This document shows positions 26,504 through 34,311 of a stretch of 64,000 nt of DNA, one piece after another. The notes beneath the pieces are model-generated. The model saw only the letters and a program-made list of their open reading frames with translations. It did not search any database and was not told the origin of the DNA. Numbering within the stretch: position 1 is the stretch's first letter; each line of letters opens with the position of its first letter. Origin of the DNA: Kutzneria sp. CA-103260 (GTDB lineage: Bacteria; Actinomycetota; Actinomycetes; Mycobacteriales; Pseudonocardiaceae); NCBI RefSeq assembly GCF_018263855.1, contig NZ_CP073318.1:2170001-2234000 (forward strand). The letters are read 5' to 3'. A program made the translations under genes and the position numbers.

Positions 26504-27934
26504 ATGTCCCGCACGCCGCCTCGCCTGCGCGACAACCGCCTCGCCGCGCTGGTTGTCGTGCTCGCCGTGTTCATGACCAATCTGGACTTGTGGATCGTCA
26601 ACGTCGCGCTGCCGGCCATGGGCCGGGAGTTCGGCGCCTCGGACGCGTTGGGCGACCTGTCGTGGGTCCTCAACGCCTACGCGATCACGCTCGCGGCGTT
26701 GCTCGTCATCGGCGGACGCCTGGGCGACCGACTCGGCCAGCGACCGGTGTTCCTGGGCGGGGTGGTCCTGTTCACGCTGGCGTCCGTCGCGTGTGCGCTC
26801 GCGCCGTCGTTGGGTGTGCTGGTGGTGGCGCGGGTCGTCCAGGCCGCGGGTGCGGCGGCGCAGCTGCCGAACTCGCTGGCGCTGCTGCTGGCCGTCGTGC
26901 CGGTCGAGCGCCGCACGGCTGCGACCCGTGCGTGGGCGGCAGTGGGCGGCCTGGCCGCCGCGTCCGGGCCGGTGCTCGGCGGTTTCCTGGTGCAGCTCGA
27001 CTGGCGTTGGGTGTTCGTCGTCAATCTTCCGATCGGCGTCGCGACGGTGCTGGCCGGCCGGGCCGTGCTGCCGCGCTCGCCACGCCACGAGACCGGCCGT
27101 CTGCCCGATCTGGTCGGGGCGGCGCTGGTGATGGCCGCGGTCGCAGCGTTCTCCGGTGCGCTGGTCCAGGCGCCCACCTGGGGTTGGGTGTCCGGTCGCA
27201 CGATCGGTCTGTTCGCGCTCGCCGTGGCCGCGGCCGCCTGGTTCGTCCTTCGCTCCACCCGGCACCAACGCCCGCTGCTGGAGCTGCACCTGCTGCGGTT
27301 GCCGAGCTTCGGGGCCTCCAGCGCGGGCACGCTCTTGTTCGGCACCGCGTTCGCGATGATGCTGCTCTCGAACGTGTTGTGGTGCCAGCAGGTCTGGAAC
27401 TGGAGTCCGCTGGTCACCGGCGTCGCGCTGGTGCCGGGACCGGTGCTGGTGCCCGTCGTCACCGCGCTCACGGCTCGGGCGGCGCACCGGTTCGGACACG
27501 GTCCGCTCGTCGTCGCGGGCGGAATCTTCTTCGCCGCCGCGATGGGGTGGCGGGTGTTCTTCGTGTCCACCGTTCCGGACTATCTCCGAGACCTGTTGCC
27601 CAGCGTGGTTCTCGGTGGCATCGGTGTCGGCCTGGCGATGGGAACCCTGGTGGCGGCCGGCGTTCACGCGCTGCCCGCGCATCGCTCGGCCACCGGGTCC
27701 GGATTGGTCAATTCGGTACGTCAGATCTCCTCGACGGTCGGCGTCGCCGTGCTCGTCGCGGTGGTGGGGGCGCGGGTGGACGCGCGCTCGGCCCTCGAGT
27801 TCCGGTGGGCGTGGGCGATCGCCGGCGTCCTCGCCCTCGCCACCGCGGCCACGGGCTTCACTCTCAAGCGCCCCGCGCCGCCGACACCTATTCCGGTCGA
27901 GAGCCCTGCGTCAGGTGTCGGTTCGGCACCGTGA
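26504..27934 (+). CDS. MFS multidrug exporter, DHA2 (EmrB/QacA) family
   Basis: 476 residues, about 14 membrane spans. NLDLWIVNVALPAMGREFGASD in the first span (motif D1-like) and GGRLGDRLGQRPVF (motif A) mark drug:proton antiporters. Hydrophobic segments continue to the C-terminus, where a proline-rich tail follows. Exports hydrophobic or cationic compounds using the proton gradient. It is convergent with an HxlR regulator (15-base gap), and the palindrome at 26467 lies in its promoter. It is likely induced by its substrate. Confidence 0.9.
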   Translation: MSRTPPRLRDNRLAALVVVLAVFMTNLDLWIVNVALPAMGREFGASDALGDLSWVLNAYAITLAALLVIGGRLGDRLGQRPVFLGGVVLFTLASVACALAPSLGVLVVARVVQAAGAAAQLPNSLALLLAVVPVERRTAATRAWAAVGGLAAASGPVLGGFLVQLDWRWVFVVNLPIGVATVLAGRAVLPRSPRHETGRLPDLVGAALVMAAVAAFSGALVQAPTWGWVSGRTIGLFALAVAAAAWFVLRSTRHQRPLLELHLLRLPSFGASSAGTLLFGTAFAMMLLSNVLWCQQVWNWSPLVTGVALVPGPVLVPVVTALTARAAHRFGHGPLVVAGGIFFAAAMGWRVFFVSTVPDYLRDLLPSVVLGGIGVGLAMGTLVAAGVHALPAHRSATGSGLVNSVRQISSTVGVAVLVAVVGARVDARSALEFRWAWAIAGVLALATAATGFTLKRPAPPTPIPVESPASGVGSAP

Positions 27935-27949
27935 TGTAGTTGCCGCCGG

Positions 27950-28453
27950 TCAGCTCTCGGGGGCGACGGCCGGCGCCAGGGCGGTCGGCTCTGTGTCGAG
28001 CCACGGTCGCAGCCAGGCGATCTCCGCGGGCTTGACCGTGCGTCGGCAGTGCGCGCAGCGATTGCCGGCGCTGACCGGGTTTCCGCACTTCTGGTGAATG
28101 ATCTGGAGCGGCTCGCCGGCATTGTCGGCCCGGGTGTGCTTGTCGCCCCAGGCGGCAAGGGCATGCAGCACGGGGAGCGTGTCCAGGCCAGCCGCGGTCA
28201 GCCGGTACTCCTGCCGGGCTCGGCCGCGCTCGTCGCGGTAGGGGACCCGCTCGAACAGGCCGGCCGCGACCAGTCGCCGCAGCCGGGCCGCGAGAATGTT
28301 GTCGGAGATGCCGATCTCGTCGCGCAACTGGTCGAAACGAGTGTGCCCGAGCATCGCCTGGCGGAGGATGAGCAGCGTCCACGGATCACCGAGAACGTCG
28401 GCGCCGCGCGCGATCGGGCAGGGAGCGGCTTCCCAACTGCTGCGTGTCGTCAT
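27950..28453 (-). CDS. HxlR-family regulator with C-terminal cysteine cluster
   Basis: 167 residues. The HxlR core is clear: CPIARGADVLGDPWTLLILRQAMLG, then FDQLRDEIGISDNILAARLRRL and a YRLTAAG wing. The C-terminal CGNPVSAGNRCAHC has three cysteines in a zinc-ribbon-like arrangement that some HxlR proteins carry. Probably controls the convergent MFS gene. Confidence 0.9.
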   Translation of the reverse strand: MTTRSSWEAAPCPIARGADVLGDPWTLLILRQAMLGHTRFDQLRDEIGISDNILAARLRRLVAAGLFERVPYRDERGRARQEYRLTAAGLDTLPVLHALAAWGDKHTRADNAGEPLQIIHQKCGNPVSAGNRCAHCRRTVKPAEIAWLRPWLDTEPTALAPAVAPES

Positions 28454-28630
28454 TCCGATCCTGCTCTGCCCGTTGGTTCGAGCGGTGACAGCTCGACATC
28501 AGGATACCGCAGGTTCACTCCAGTCTGCCTCGCTTGATCATGCCGTGCGGATAGTCCGTCCGGTGTGGACACTCCCTGAATCCCGAGCCGTAGCGCGGGG
28601 AATGACGGGCACCGTCGATCGGTGACGACG

Positions 28631-29239
28631 TCAGGCACGTCCAACCGCTTGGTCGATCAGCGTTGTGGCCAGCTCTTCGGCGTCCTGAAGCGGCTGCACG
28701 TCGTTGAGCGAGGTGGACAGCGCGCGGGCGCCCTCGAACAGCACGACGAGCTGTCGGCCCAGGGTGTCGGGCTCGTTCGCGCCCGCTTCGGCGGCGGTTT
28801 CGATCACACGCGCGGTGAACTCCCGTTTGTGCCGCTCAACCACTGCCGCGGCTTCGGGCAGCGACCCGGCCGCTTCGACGGCGGCGTTGTGCAAGGGGCA
28901 GCCACGTACGACCTTCGCCGGAGGCGAGACGGCCGGGCGTTCGGCGAACAGTCGGAGCAGACGCTCCCGCGCGCCGAGGTCGCCGCGCTCCAGCGCTGTC
29001 TCGCCGAGTGCCGTCCCTTCTGACTCGATATGCCGCAGGTACGCGGCGATCAGAGCCTCCTTGCTCGGAAAGTGTTGATAGAGCGTCCGTGTCGACACGT
29101 GCGCTACGTCCGTCAGCTTCGCGATGCCGGTGGCGTGTATGCCATCGCTCGCGAACAGTTCGGCCGCGGCACGCAGGATGCGCTCGCGCGCCCCGCGGCC
29201 ACCCCTGGGCGCACCGGCCGTCGCCGCACTCGCTTCCAC
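28631..29239 (-). CDS. TetR-family regulator
   Basis: 202 residues. The HTH is RERILRAAAELFASDGIHATGIAKLTDVAHVSTRTLYQHFPSKEALI. The C-terminal domain contains VRGCPLHNAAVEAAG, a pattern seen in the AcrR-like branch that senses small ligands. It is divergent from an amidase gene. Two related 22-bp palindromes, one at its own start and one about 45 bp further, show it very probably represses both. Confidence 0.9.
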   Translation of the reverse strand: MEASAATAGAPRGGRGARERILRAAAELFASDGIHATGIAKLTDVAHVSTRTLYQHFPSKEALIAAYLRHIESEGTALGETALERGDLGARERLLRLFAERPAVSPPAKVVRGCPLHNAAVEAAGSLPEAAAVVERHKREFTARVIETAAEAGANEPDTLGRQLVVLFEGARALSTSLNDVQPLQDAEELATTLIDQAVGRA

Positions 29240-29244
29240 GCCGC

Positions 29245-29266
29245 AAGTATAGCGATCGGTTTACTT
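29245..29266. promoter_or_regulatory. TetR operator 1
   Basis: 22 bp with AAGTA and TACTT flanks around a CGATCG core; 9 of 11 positions pair. It sits 5 bases upstream of the TetR start codon, so it should mediate autorepression. Confidence 0.7.
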
Positions 29267-29289
29267 CTGGCCGAGCGCCTGTTAGGTTG

Positions 29290-29311
29290 AAGTAGAACGA
29301 TCGTTGTACTT
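29290..29311. promoter_or_regulatory. TetR operator 2
   Basis: Same AAGTA...TACTT frame around AACGATCGTT; 10 of 11 positions pair. It is centred 45 bp from operator 1, on the side facing the amidase gene. Confidence 0.75.
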
Positions 29312-29434
29312 CGTGGAGGCTTCGTACACTGCGCGACCTCTGACTGGCGCGCCGCGCGGACGGCCACCCTCGCCACTCTTCGCGGTGCGCGGATCCATGC
29401 CATTTTTTACGGGAGACCTGACAATTGTGAGGCA

Positions 29435-30901
29435 ATGGTGAACGACGAGAATGCTGCTGTCGGCGTGGTGTCGACGGCGGGTACCCGCGAACCGGCCGAA
29501 CTCGGCGTCGCGGCAGCGGCGGCCGCGATTCGTGACGGCGATATCACCGCCGAGTCGTACTCGGCCGAACTTCTGCGGCGGGCGCGGGAACATGCTGATC
29601 TGAACTCATTCATCACCATTGACGAATCCGCGGTGCTGGCTGCGGCCAGGGAGGCGGACAAGGCGCGCGCCGCGGGATCCACTGCGCCTCTTCTCGGCGT
29701 CCCGATCGGTGTGAAGGACAGCTATGTGACGCGTGGACTTCGCACGACGCTCGGCATGGAAATACTGGAAAGCCATGAGCCGGTTGACGACGCCGATGTT
29801 GTCGCCGCGATCAAAGGCGCCGGCGGTGTGGTCTTCGGCAAGAACAATCTCGTTGAGATGTCCTTCGGGTTGACCGGAGACAACAGGCGCTACGGACAGG
29901 TGAAGAACCCCTACGGCCGTGGCCATGTGTCGGGGGGATCTTCGAGCGGCTCCGCGGCGTCGGTCGCGGCTCGGATCGTGCCTGCCGCACTGGGGGGCGA
30001 CACGGTTGGCTCGATCAGGGTGCCCGCGTCACTGTGCGGCGTGGTCGGCTTCAAACCGACGACGGGTCGGTGGCCGGGCGGCGGGATCGCGCCGATCTCC
30101 CACACCCTCGACACGGCGGGCGTCCTGGCGCGCACCGTCGAGGACTGCGCGCTGATCGATCAGATCGTCACCAAGGAGGCGGGCGCTGTCTCCTCCCGTC
30201 GTTCCGACCTGAAGGGAGCGAAATTCGCCTATGCGCCAAGGCAGTACCTCGAGTTGGTTGATCCTGAAACCGAAGCGCATTTCAAGGACGCGCTTCAGCG
30301 TCTACGGGACGCCGGCGCTGACGTCGTCGAAATCGACCTCGGTGAGGACTTTTCGCTGATCGCGGATCGATTGACGTGGAACATCTTCTTTCGTGAGACA
30401 AGGGAAGCGGTTTCGGCGTTCCTTCGTCAAAACAACTTCCCGGTTTCCTTTGACCACATCTACTACGGCCTCAAGTCGGAGCTCAGGGAAGTATGGGGTG
30501 ATCTCGTCCTGCCGGGCGGGCGGGGATTTATTTCTCCGGAGACCTATGACGCGACGCTGTCCGTCGATCGGCCCGAACTCCAGCGCCGACTCGGCGAGGT
30601 GTTCGTTCACGGCGGGTTCGACGCACTGCTCTTCCCAACGACACCGTGCACCGCGCCGTTGATCGAACACAGGTCCAGGTTCACGATCGCGGGTGAAGAG
30701 GTCAGTGATCTGCTCCTCGCGAAGAACACTGTTCCCGCCAGTGGAGCGGGTTTGCCGGGCGTCAGCATCCCCATCGGCCTGGCCGCGAACGGCTTGCCGG
30801 TCGGGATCGAGATCGACGGCGCACATGGCCGTGACCGGGAACTCCTCGATCTGGCCCGTCGAGCGCAGGCCGTTTTCGACACCTTGCCCGCACCCGCGTA
30901 G
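29435..30901 (+). CDS. amidase-signature family hydrolase
   Basis: 488 residues. Catalytic triad of the amidase signature: Lys94 in IGVKDSY, the cis-Ser in SGGSSSGSA (about 170) and the nucleophile Ser193 in GGDTVGSIR. The usual DTGGS reads DTVGS here, placing a valine next to the nucleophile, which may alter the oxyanion pocket or substrate range. Cleaves an amide of unknown identity (arylacetamide- or mandelamide-type are possible). ATG at 29435 or GTG at 29438. Divergent from the TetR gene and probably its target. Confidence 0.88.
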   Translation: MVNDENAAVGVVSTAGTREPAELGVAAAAAAIRDGDITAESYSAELLRRAREHADLNSFITIDESAVLAAAREADKARAAGSTAPLLGVPIGVKDSYVTRGLRTTLGMEILESHEPVDDADVVAAIKGAGGVVFGKNNLVEMSFGLTGDNRRYGQVKNPYGRGHVSGGSSSGSAASVAARIVPAALGGDTVGSIRVPASLCGVVGFKPTTGRWPGGGIAPISHTLDTAGVLARTVEDCALIDQIVTKEAGAVSSRRSDLKGAKFAYAPRQYLELVDPETEAHFKDALQRLRDAGADVVEIDLGEDFSLIADRLTWNIFFRETREAVSAFLRQNNFPVSFDHIYYGLKSELREVWGDLVLPGGRGFISPETYDATLSVDRPELQRRLGEVFVHGGFDALLFPTTPCTAPLIEHRSRFTIAGEEVSDLLLAKNTVPASGAGLPGVSIPIGLAANGLPVGIEIDGAHGRDRELLDLARRAQAVFDTLPAPA

Positions 30902-31014
30902 AGATCCGCGTGCAGGCGACGTCACGGCCGGCGGCGCCGTCATGCCGGTCGTGCGCGGCGTCGCCTACCAGGTGCGCAGCTCAGCAGCCTTCTCGCAGCA
31001 CCGACGCGGTGACG

Positions 31015-31034
31015 ACTTGCTAAGATCTGCAACT
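31015..31034. promoter_or_regulatory. ArsR-type operator before the first arsR copy
   Basis: ACTTGC, 8 bases, GCAACT. It is the same 6+8+6 layout as the perfect site at 33230 before the second arsR copy, with one mismatch. It lies 90 bases before the regulator start. Confidence 0.65.
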
Positions 31035-31123
31035 GTGGAGCCCGTCGGAATTGAGTGTGTTCGATCCTTCGGTCGCGGGACAGGGGAGGATCGCGGAATG
31101 ACGACGAGGGCGGGGTGGTCGGC

Positions 31124-31498
31124 GTGAGCAGGCCGCTGTACCAGCTGAAGGCCGAGTTCTTCAAGACGTTGGGGCATCCGGCGCGGATCAGGGTGCTGGA
31201 GTTGCTCAGCCAGCGCGAGCACGCGGTCGCCGAGATGCTGCCCGAGGTCGGCATCGAGGCCGCGAACCTGTCCCAGCAGCTGGCGGTGCTGCGCCGGGCT
31301 GGTCTGGTGGTCACTCGAAAGGAAGGCTCGAACGTCTACTACTCGCTCACCAGCCCGCAGGTGGCCGAGTTGCTCGCGGTGGCCCGGTCGATCCTGACCG
31401 GGGTGCTGGCGGGGCAGATGGAGCTGCTGGAAGACCTCAAGACCACCGTGTCCGGCGGTCCGACGGATTCACCCGCCTCCGGAACGCGGAGCCGGTGA
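31124..31498 (+). CDS. ArsR-family regulator, Rv0081-like, copy 1
   Basis: 124 residues from the GTG at 31124 (GGGG upstream). The winged HTH is AEFFKTLGHPARIRVLELLSQRE...EAANLSQQLAVLRRAGLV. There is no metal-sensing ELCVC motif, so it is not a classic arsenic/zinc sensor. It is close to identical through residue 110 to the copy at 33382, which heads the hydrogenase-like operon as Rv0081 does in M. tuberculosis. Rv0081 is a hypoxia-network regulator (established). Nothing follows directly in an operon, so this copy acts alone, probably on the same sites. Confidence 0.9.
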   Translation: MSRPLYQLKAEFFKTLGHPARIRVLELLSQREHAVAEMLPEVGIEAANLSQQLAVLRRAGLVVTRKEGSNVYYSLTSPQVAELLAVARSILTGVLAGQMELLEDLKTTVSGGPTDSPASGTRSR

Positions 31499-31821
31499 CC
31501 CGCGGCAGCCGGTGTCCCTTCGGCCAGGTCAACAGGGTGACCGTCCGCTCGGCGGCTGCTTGAGTCAGTGGTTGCCGCGGATCGCCAACGCGGTCGCCGG
31601 ACACAGCTTGTGCGCGGCCGGATCGGCTGCCCGTCGCGCTCGTGGCTCCGATCGCCCAGGACTTCTCCGCCTGGTCGACAACAACGTCATCCTCGCCGAC
31701 GCCGGCGAGCGCTCCGCGGCGGTCGAGCGCTGAACGTCACGTCGGGAAGAGTTGCAATTATCTTTAGTTGCGCAGAGTATTGATCGTGGGTGCGGGGAGA
31801 GTCTGGGAGGGGCCACGTTCG
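31499..31821. other. gene-free stretch with a regulatory element
   Basis: No credible gene. The stretch holds the GAAGA-TTGC element at 31746-31780 and the promoter of the small protein gene at 31822. Confidence 0.5.
31746..31780. promoter_or_regulatory. TTGC/TATCTTTA element before the first small-protein/malic-like pair
   Basis: 35 bases, 27 identical to 42692-42726 with no gap. Shared words are GAAGA, TTGC, TATCTTTA, TGCG and TAT. Two TTGC half-sites lie 16 bp apart. It ends 41 bases before the start codon. Probable binding site for the ArsR proteins of this region, or an extended promoter. Confidence 0.65.
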
Positions 31822-31992
31822 ATGGGTGAGTTCGGCGCGACGCTGCGCGAGCGCGTCCTGGATGCCCGGCTTGAGGTGGGGCCGGCTTGGCGGGTGGGCG
31901 ACTTGCTGACTGTCGATCGCCAGCGCGGCGTCGGCGTCCACGGCTGGGCCGATGCGGAGATCGTCGCTTCGGTCATCGAGGAGAACGGGTGA
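31822..31992 (+). CDS. small protein of the SEF/LR...W family, copy 1
   Basis: 56 residues from the ATG at 31822, with GGGAGG upstream. The start is set by alignment with the paralogues at 42780 and 32797, all of which begin (S/G)EF or SAF, then LR, then a helical stretch ending HG...W. Acidic C-terminus (VIEENG). Its TGA overlaps the GTG of the next gene as GTGA, exactly as in the second copy. No known family recognised. Predicted all-helical and cytosolic. A stress or assembly factor is possible but unproven. Confidence 0.65.
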   Translation: MGEFGATLRERVLDARLEVGPAWRVGDLLTVDRQRGVGVHGWADAEIVASVIEENG

Positions 31993-32744
31993 TCCTCGTG
32001 CGCCGACGCCGAATGCGGGTATTGGCGATCGGAGACTCCGCGGCCGACATCCCCGCCGACATCTCCGGGCTCCACCTGGTCGGCGGTGAGGTTGGCTCGG
32101 CGACGCCGGCCGTGCGGCCGCGGGATGTCGACGCGGTCTATCTCTGCGGTCTGGACCAGGCGCGGGCCAGGCGGCTGAAGGCCGAGTTCGGCGCTGTATG
32201 GGGCGTCCCGTGCGTAACCCGAGAGGAAATGACCGCGGTTGGGCTGGCCGGGCGGCTGCTGGTCCTGTTGGCCCGGGTCGGCCGACGGGCCGCGTCGGCA
32301 CGGGTGGTGATCGTCGAGTCGACCGCCATCCCGACGCTGTGCCCGTTGCTGCTGGCCGTCGGGATCGGAGACATCGTGTCCTGGGAGCCGACCGACGCGT
32401 TGAGCTACCCGTTGCGCCGCATCACATACCACGCCGACGCGGTGATCGATCCGGTCAGCGGCGGCGTCCCCATAGTCGAGCCGAGCTCGCAAGAGGGGCA
32501 GCCGCCCCTGATCGCCGCGGATGATCCGGCGTACCCGCTGCTCGCGTTACCCGGTCTTCTGCGGGCACTGCAGGCGAAACCTGGCGCGACCGCGGACTTC
32601 GACGTCCTCCGCGCCTGCGCGTACGCGTTGGCCGCCCGCACCGAGAACACCCGGTGGCTGCCTGACCTGAACGATCCCGAACTGACGCCGACCGTGAGTC
32701 GGATGGTCGCGCGGGTGCTGTCCGGTGAGCGAAGCGGTCGATGA
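31989..32744 (+). CDS. malic-enzyme-like NAD-domain protein, copy 1
   Basis: 251 residues from the GTG at 31989. The middle ([26 protein letters not shown]...ARVVIVESTAIPTLCPLLLAVGIGDIV) follows the pattern of the NAD-binding domain of malic enzymes (TA..LAG...AL, then the dinucleotide loop). However, the loop reads ESTAIP instead of GAGAAG, and the N-terminal catalytic domain is absent. The homologue at 42986 shows the same features. It is unlikely to be a working malic enzyme. Regulatory or ligand-sensing use is possible. The link to malic enzyme is by eye only. Confidence 0.6.
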   Translation: MILVRRRRMRVLAIGDSAADIPADISGLHLVGGEVGSATPAVRPRDVDAVYLCGLDQARARRLKAEFGAVWGVPCVTREEMTAVGLAGRLLVLLARVGRRAASARVVIVESTAIPTLCPLLLAVGIGDIVSWEPTDALSYPLRRITYHADAVIDPVSGGVPIVEPSSQEGQPPLIAADDPAYPLLALPGLLRALQAKPGATADFDVLRACAYALAARTENTRWLPDLNDPELTPTVSRMVARVLSGERSGR

Positions 32745-32796
32745 CCCGCGCAACCCCTTGATCATGACCCCGCGCGGGTCGTGTCGTTCGCCGGCG

Positions 32797-33015
32797 TCAG
32801 GACCCGTTTCCGGCCGCGGTCGACGCCAGGGACACCATCTCGGGCGGCACCCAGTCCGTCGTGTCGATGCCGTGCGTCGCAGCGCGTTCCAGCAGATCCA
32901 GCAACCGAGCGCTGTGCCGGTGCAGCTGGTCCCTGTTGGCGTCCCGGCGGGCCTGTTCGAGGGCCTGCTCGGCGAGGTCGACCTGCGTGCGCAAGGTGGT
33001 GACGAACGCGCTCAC
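32797..33015 (-). CDS. small protein of the SEF/LR...W family, copy 3
   Basis: 72 residues from a GTG at 33015 with GGGGAGG upstream. SAFVTTLRTQVDLAEQALEQAR, then HSARLLDLLERAATHGIDTTDWVPPEM. HGID and WV-P are shared with the copy at 42780. It is helical, with heptad-like leucines, and has no membrane segment. Here it stands alone, without a malic-like partner. The divergent upstream region has a GCAACT half-site at 33070. Confidence 0.7.
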   Translation of the reverse strand: MSAFVTTLRTQVDLAEQALEQARRDANRDQLHRHSARLLDLLERAATHGIDTTDWVPPEMVSLASTAAGNGS

Positions 33016-33059
33016 TGTCCTCCCCGTCCTGCCTGAAGGCGCTCATCATCTCAACGCTT

Positions 33060-33075
33060 GAAGACTTTCGCAACT
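33060..33075. promoter_or_regulatory. half-site element before small protein copy 3
   Basis: GAAGACTTTCGCAACT. It combines the GAAGACTT word of the 42692 element with one GCAACT half-site of the arsR operators. Confidence 0.45.
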
Positions 33076-33229
33076 AGCATGATGCGCGAGGCTTGCCTCG
33101 ATCTGTGGCCGGCAGCGGCGACGGCCATGTGAGCGCGTCGGACTTCGGCACGGCCGGTGACGAGTGGCCAGTACTGGCTCCCGTCCGGTTCACGTCGCCG
33201 CGCGTGACCCTCGTTGCCTATATGTTCTG

Positions 33230-33253
33230 GCAGTTGCTAACATTCGCAACTGC
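33230..33253. promoter_or_regulatory. perfect 24-bp ArsR operator
   Basis: 8-bp arms GCAGTTGC and GCAACTGC around an 8-base spacer, fully paired. It lies 129 bases before arsR copy 2 and the hydrogenase-like operon. M. tuberculosis Rv0081 binds an inverted repeat at its own promoter (established), so the position fits. Confidence 0.8.
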
Positions 33254-33381
33254 TGAACCGTGCGACAGTGTGGATGTGAGTCCGCCGCCCAGGGGAGGCC
33301 GGCACGGGAGGAATGCTGGATGACGACGACGAACGGTCGCAACGCGGAGATCACGGCGCCGCCCGGCGAGAAGGGGCGCCG

Positions 33382-33756
33382 ATGAGCAGACCCCTCTACC
33401 AACTCAAGGCGGAGTTCTTCAAGACGCTGGGGCATCCGGCCCGGATCCGGGTGCTGGAGCTGCTCAGCCAGCGCGAGCACACGGTCGCGGCGATGCTGCC
33501 CGAAGTCGGCATCGAGGCGGCCAACCTGTCCCAGCAGCTTGCCGTGCTGCGCCGCGCTGGTCTCGTGCTCAACCGCAAGGCAGGCTCGACCGTCTACTAC
33601 TCGCTGACCAGCCCGCACGTGGCCGAACTACTGGTGGTCGCCCGGCGCATCCTGACCGGAGTGCTGTCCGGTCAAGTGGAACTGCTGGAAGACCTGCGTG
33701 CGCCGGCCGGTTCGACAGCCCGGCCAGGACCGGACACGGCAGCCGGGGAAAGGTGA
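33382..33756 (+). CDS. ArsR-family regulator, Rv0081-like, copy 2
   Basis: 124 residues from the ATG at 33382. Nearly the same protein as the copy at 31124 (differences such as AVAEM/TVAAM and TRKEGSN/NRKAGST), so a recent duplication or gene conversion. No metal-binding cysteines. It heads the operon of the seven membrane-complex genes, matching the Rv0081-Rv0087 order of M. tuberculosis, where Rv0081 is an oxygen-status regulator. A perfect 24-bp palindrome lies upstream. Confidence 0.92.
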   Translation: MSRPLYQLKAEFFKTLGHPARIRVLELLSQREHTVAAMLPEVGIEAANLSQQLAVLRRAGLVLNRKAGSTVYYSLTSPHVAELLVVARRILTGVLSGQVELLEDLRAPAGSTARPGPDTAAGER

Positions 33757-33837
33757 GCCGCGGTCATCCCGCCGCCCTCCGCACTGTCCGCCCGGCGGGG
33801 TGACCGCTCCCGAATCCACCACGATAGGAGCTGGGAG

Positions 33838-34311
33838 TTGCTGAGGCTGTGGCGCAAGATCCGCCGAACCGGGCGGGTCGCCGAACCCTCGCCGGAGCGG
33901 CCGACATCAGACGGTCGAGCCTTCGCCGGTTCGGTGCAGGTCCGGCATGTGGACGCCGGCTCCTGCAACGGCTGCGAGGTGGAGATCGGCTCCGCCTTCG
34001 GGCCCGTCCACGACGCCGAACGCTACGGGGCCCGGTTGGTGGCCTCGCCGCGGCACGCCGACGCCCTGCTGGTGACCGGCCCGGTGACCCGGAACATGGC
34101 CGAGCCGCTACGCCGCACCTACGAGGCGGTTCCCGCGCCGAAGGTTGTCGTCGCGGTGGGGGACTGTGCCCGCAACTGCGGTGTGTTCGCCGGCGCCTAC
34201 GGGGTGGCCGGCGCCGTGCACGAGGTGATCCCGGTCGACATGGAGATCGCCGGCTGCCCGCCCCGCCCGGAGGCGATCACCGAGGCGTTGCGGAAGCTGA
34301 CCGGCCGATGA
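33838..34311 (+). CDS. hydrogenase small-subunit/NuoB-like iron-sulfur protein (Rv0082-like)
   Basis: 157 residues from the TTG at 33838 (AGGAG upstream), close to the 159 of Rv0082. The [4Fe-4S] ligands of the NuoB/HycG family are present: Cys43 and Cys46 in GSCNGCEVE, Cys110 in GDCARNC and Cys140 in GCPPRP. It should pass electrons to or from a quinone-like site at the interface with the large subunit. Its stop overlaps the next ATG as ATGA. The proximal cluster is thus kept, although the partner has lost its NiFe ligands. Confidence 0.9.
   Translation: MLRLWRKIRRTGRVAEPSPERPTSDGRAFAGSVQVRHVDAGSCNGCEVEIGSAFGPVHDAERYGARLVASPRHADALLVTGPVTRNMAEPLRRTYEAVPAPKVVVAVGDCARNCGVFAGAYGVAGAVHEVIPVDMEIAGCPPRPEAITEALRKLTGR

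Larger units (their letters stand above)
33016..33381. other. divergent promoter region of the small protein and arsR copy 2
   Basis: No gene. It contains the half-site element at 33060-33075 and the perfect 24-bp palindrome at 33230-33253. Confidence 0.5.

Noticed and set aside
30914..30975. Possible terminator after the amidase gene
   Set aside because: 8-bp arms AGGCGACG/CGTCGCCT are separated by about 40 bases; too loose to support.
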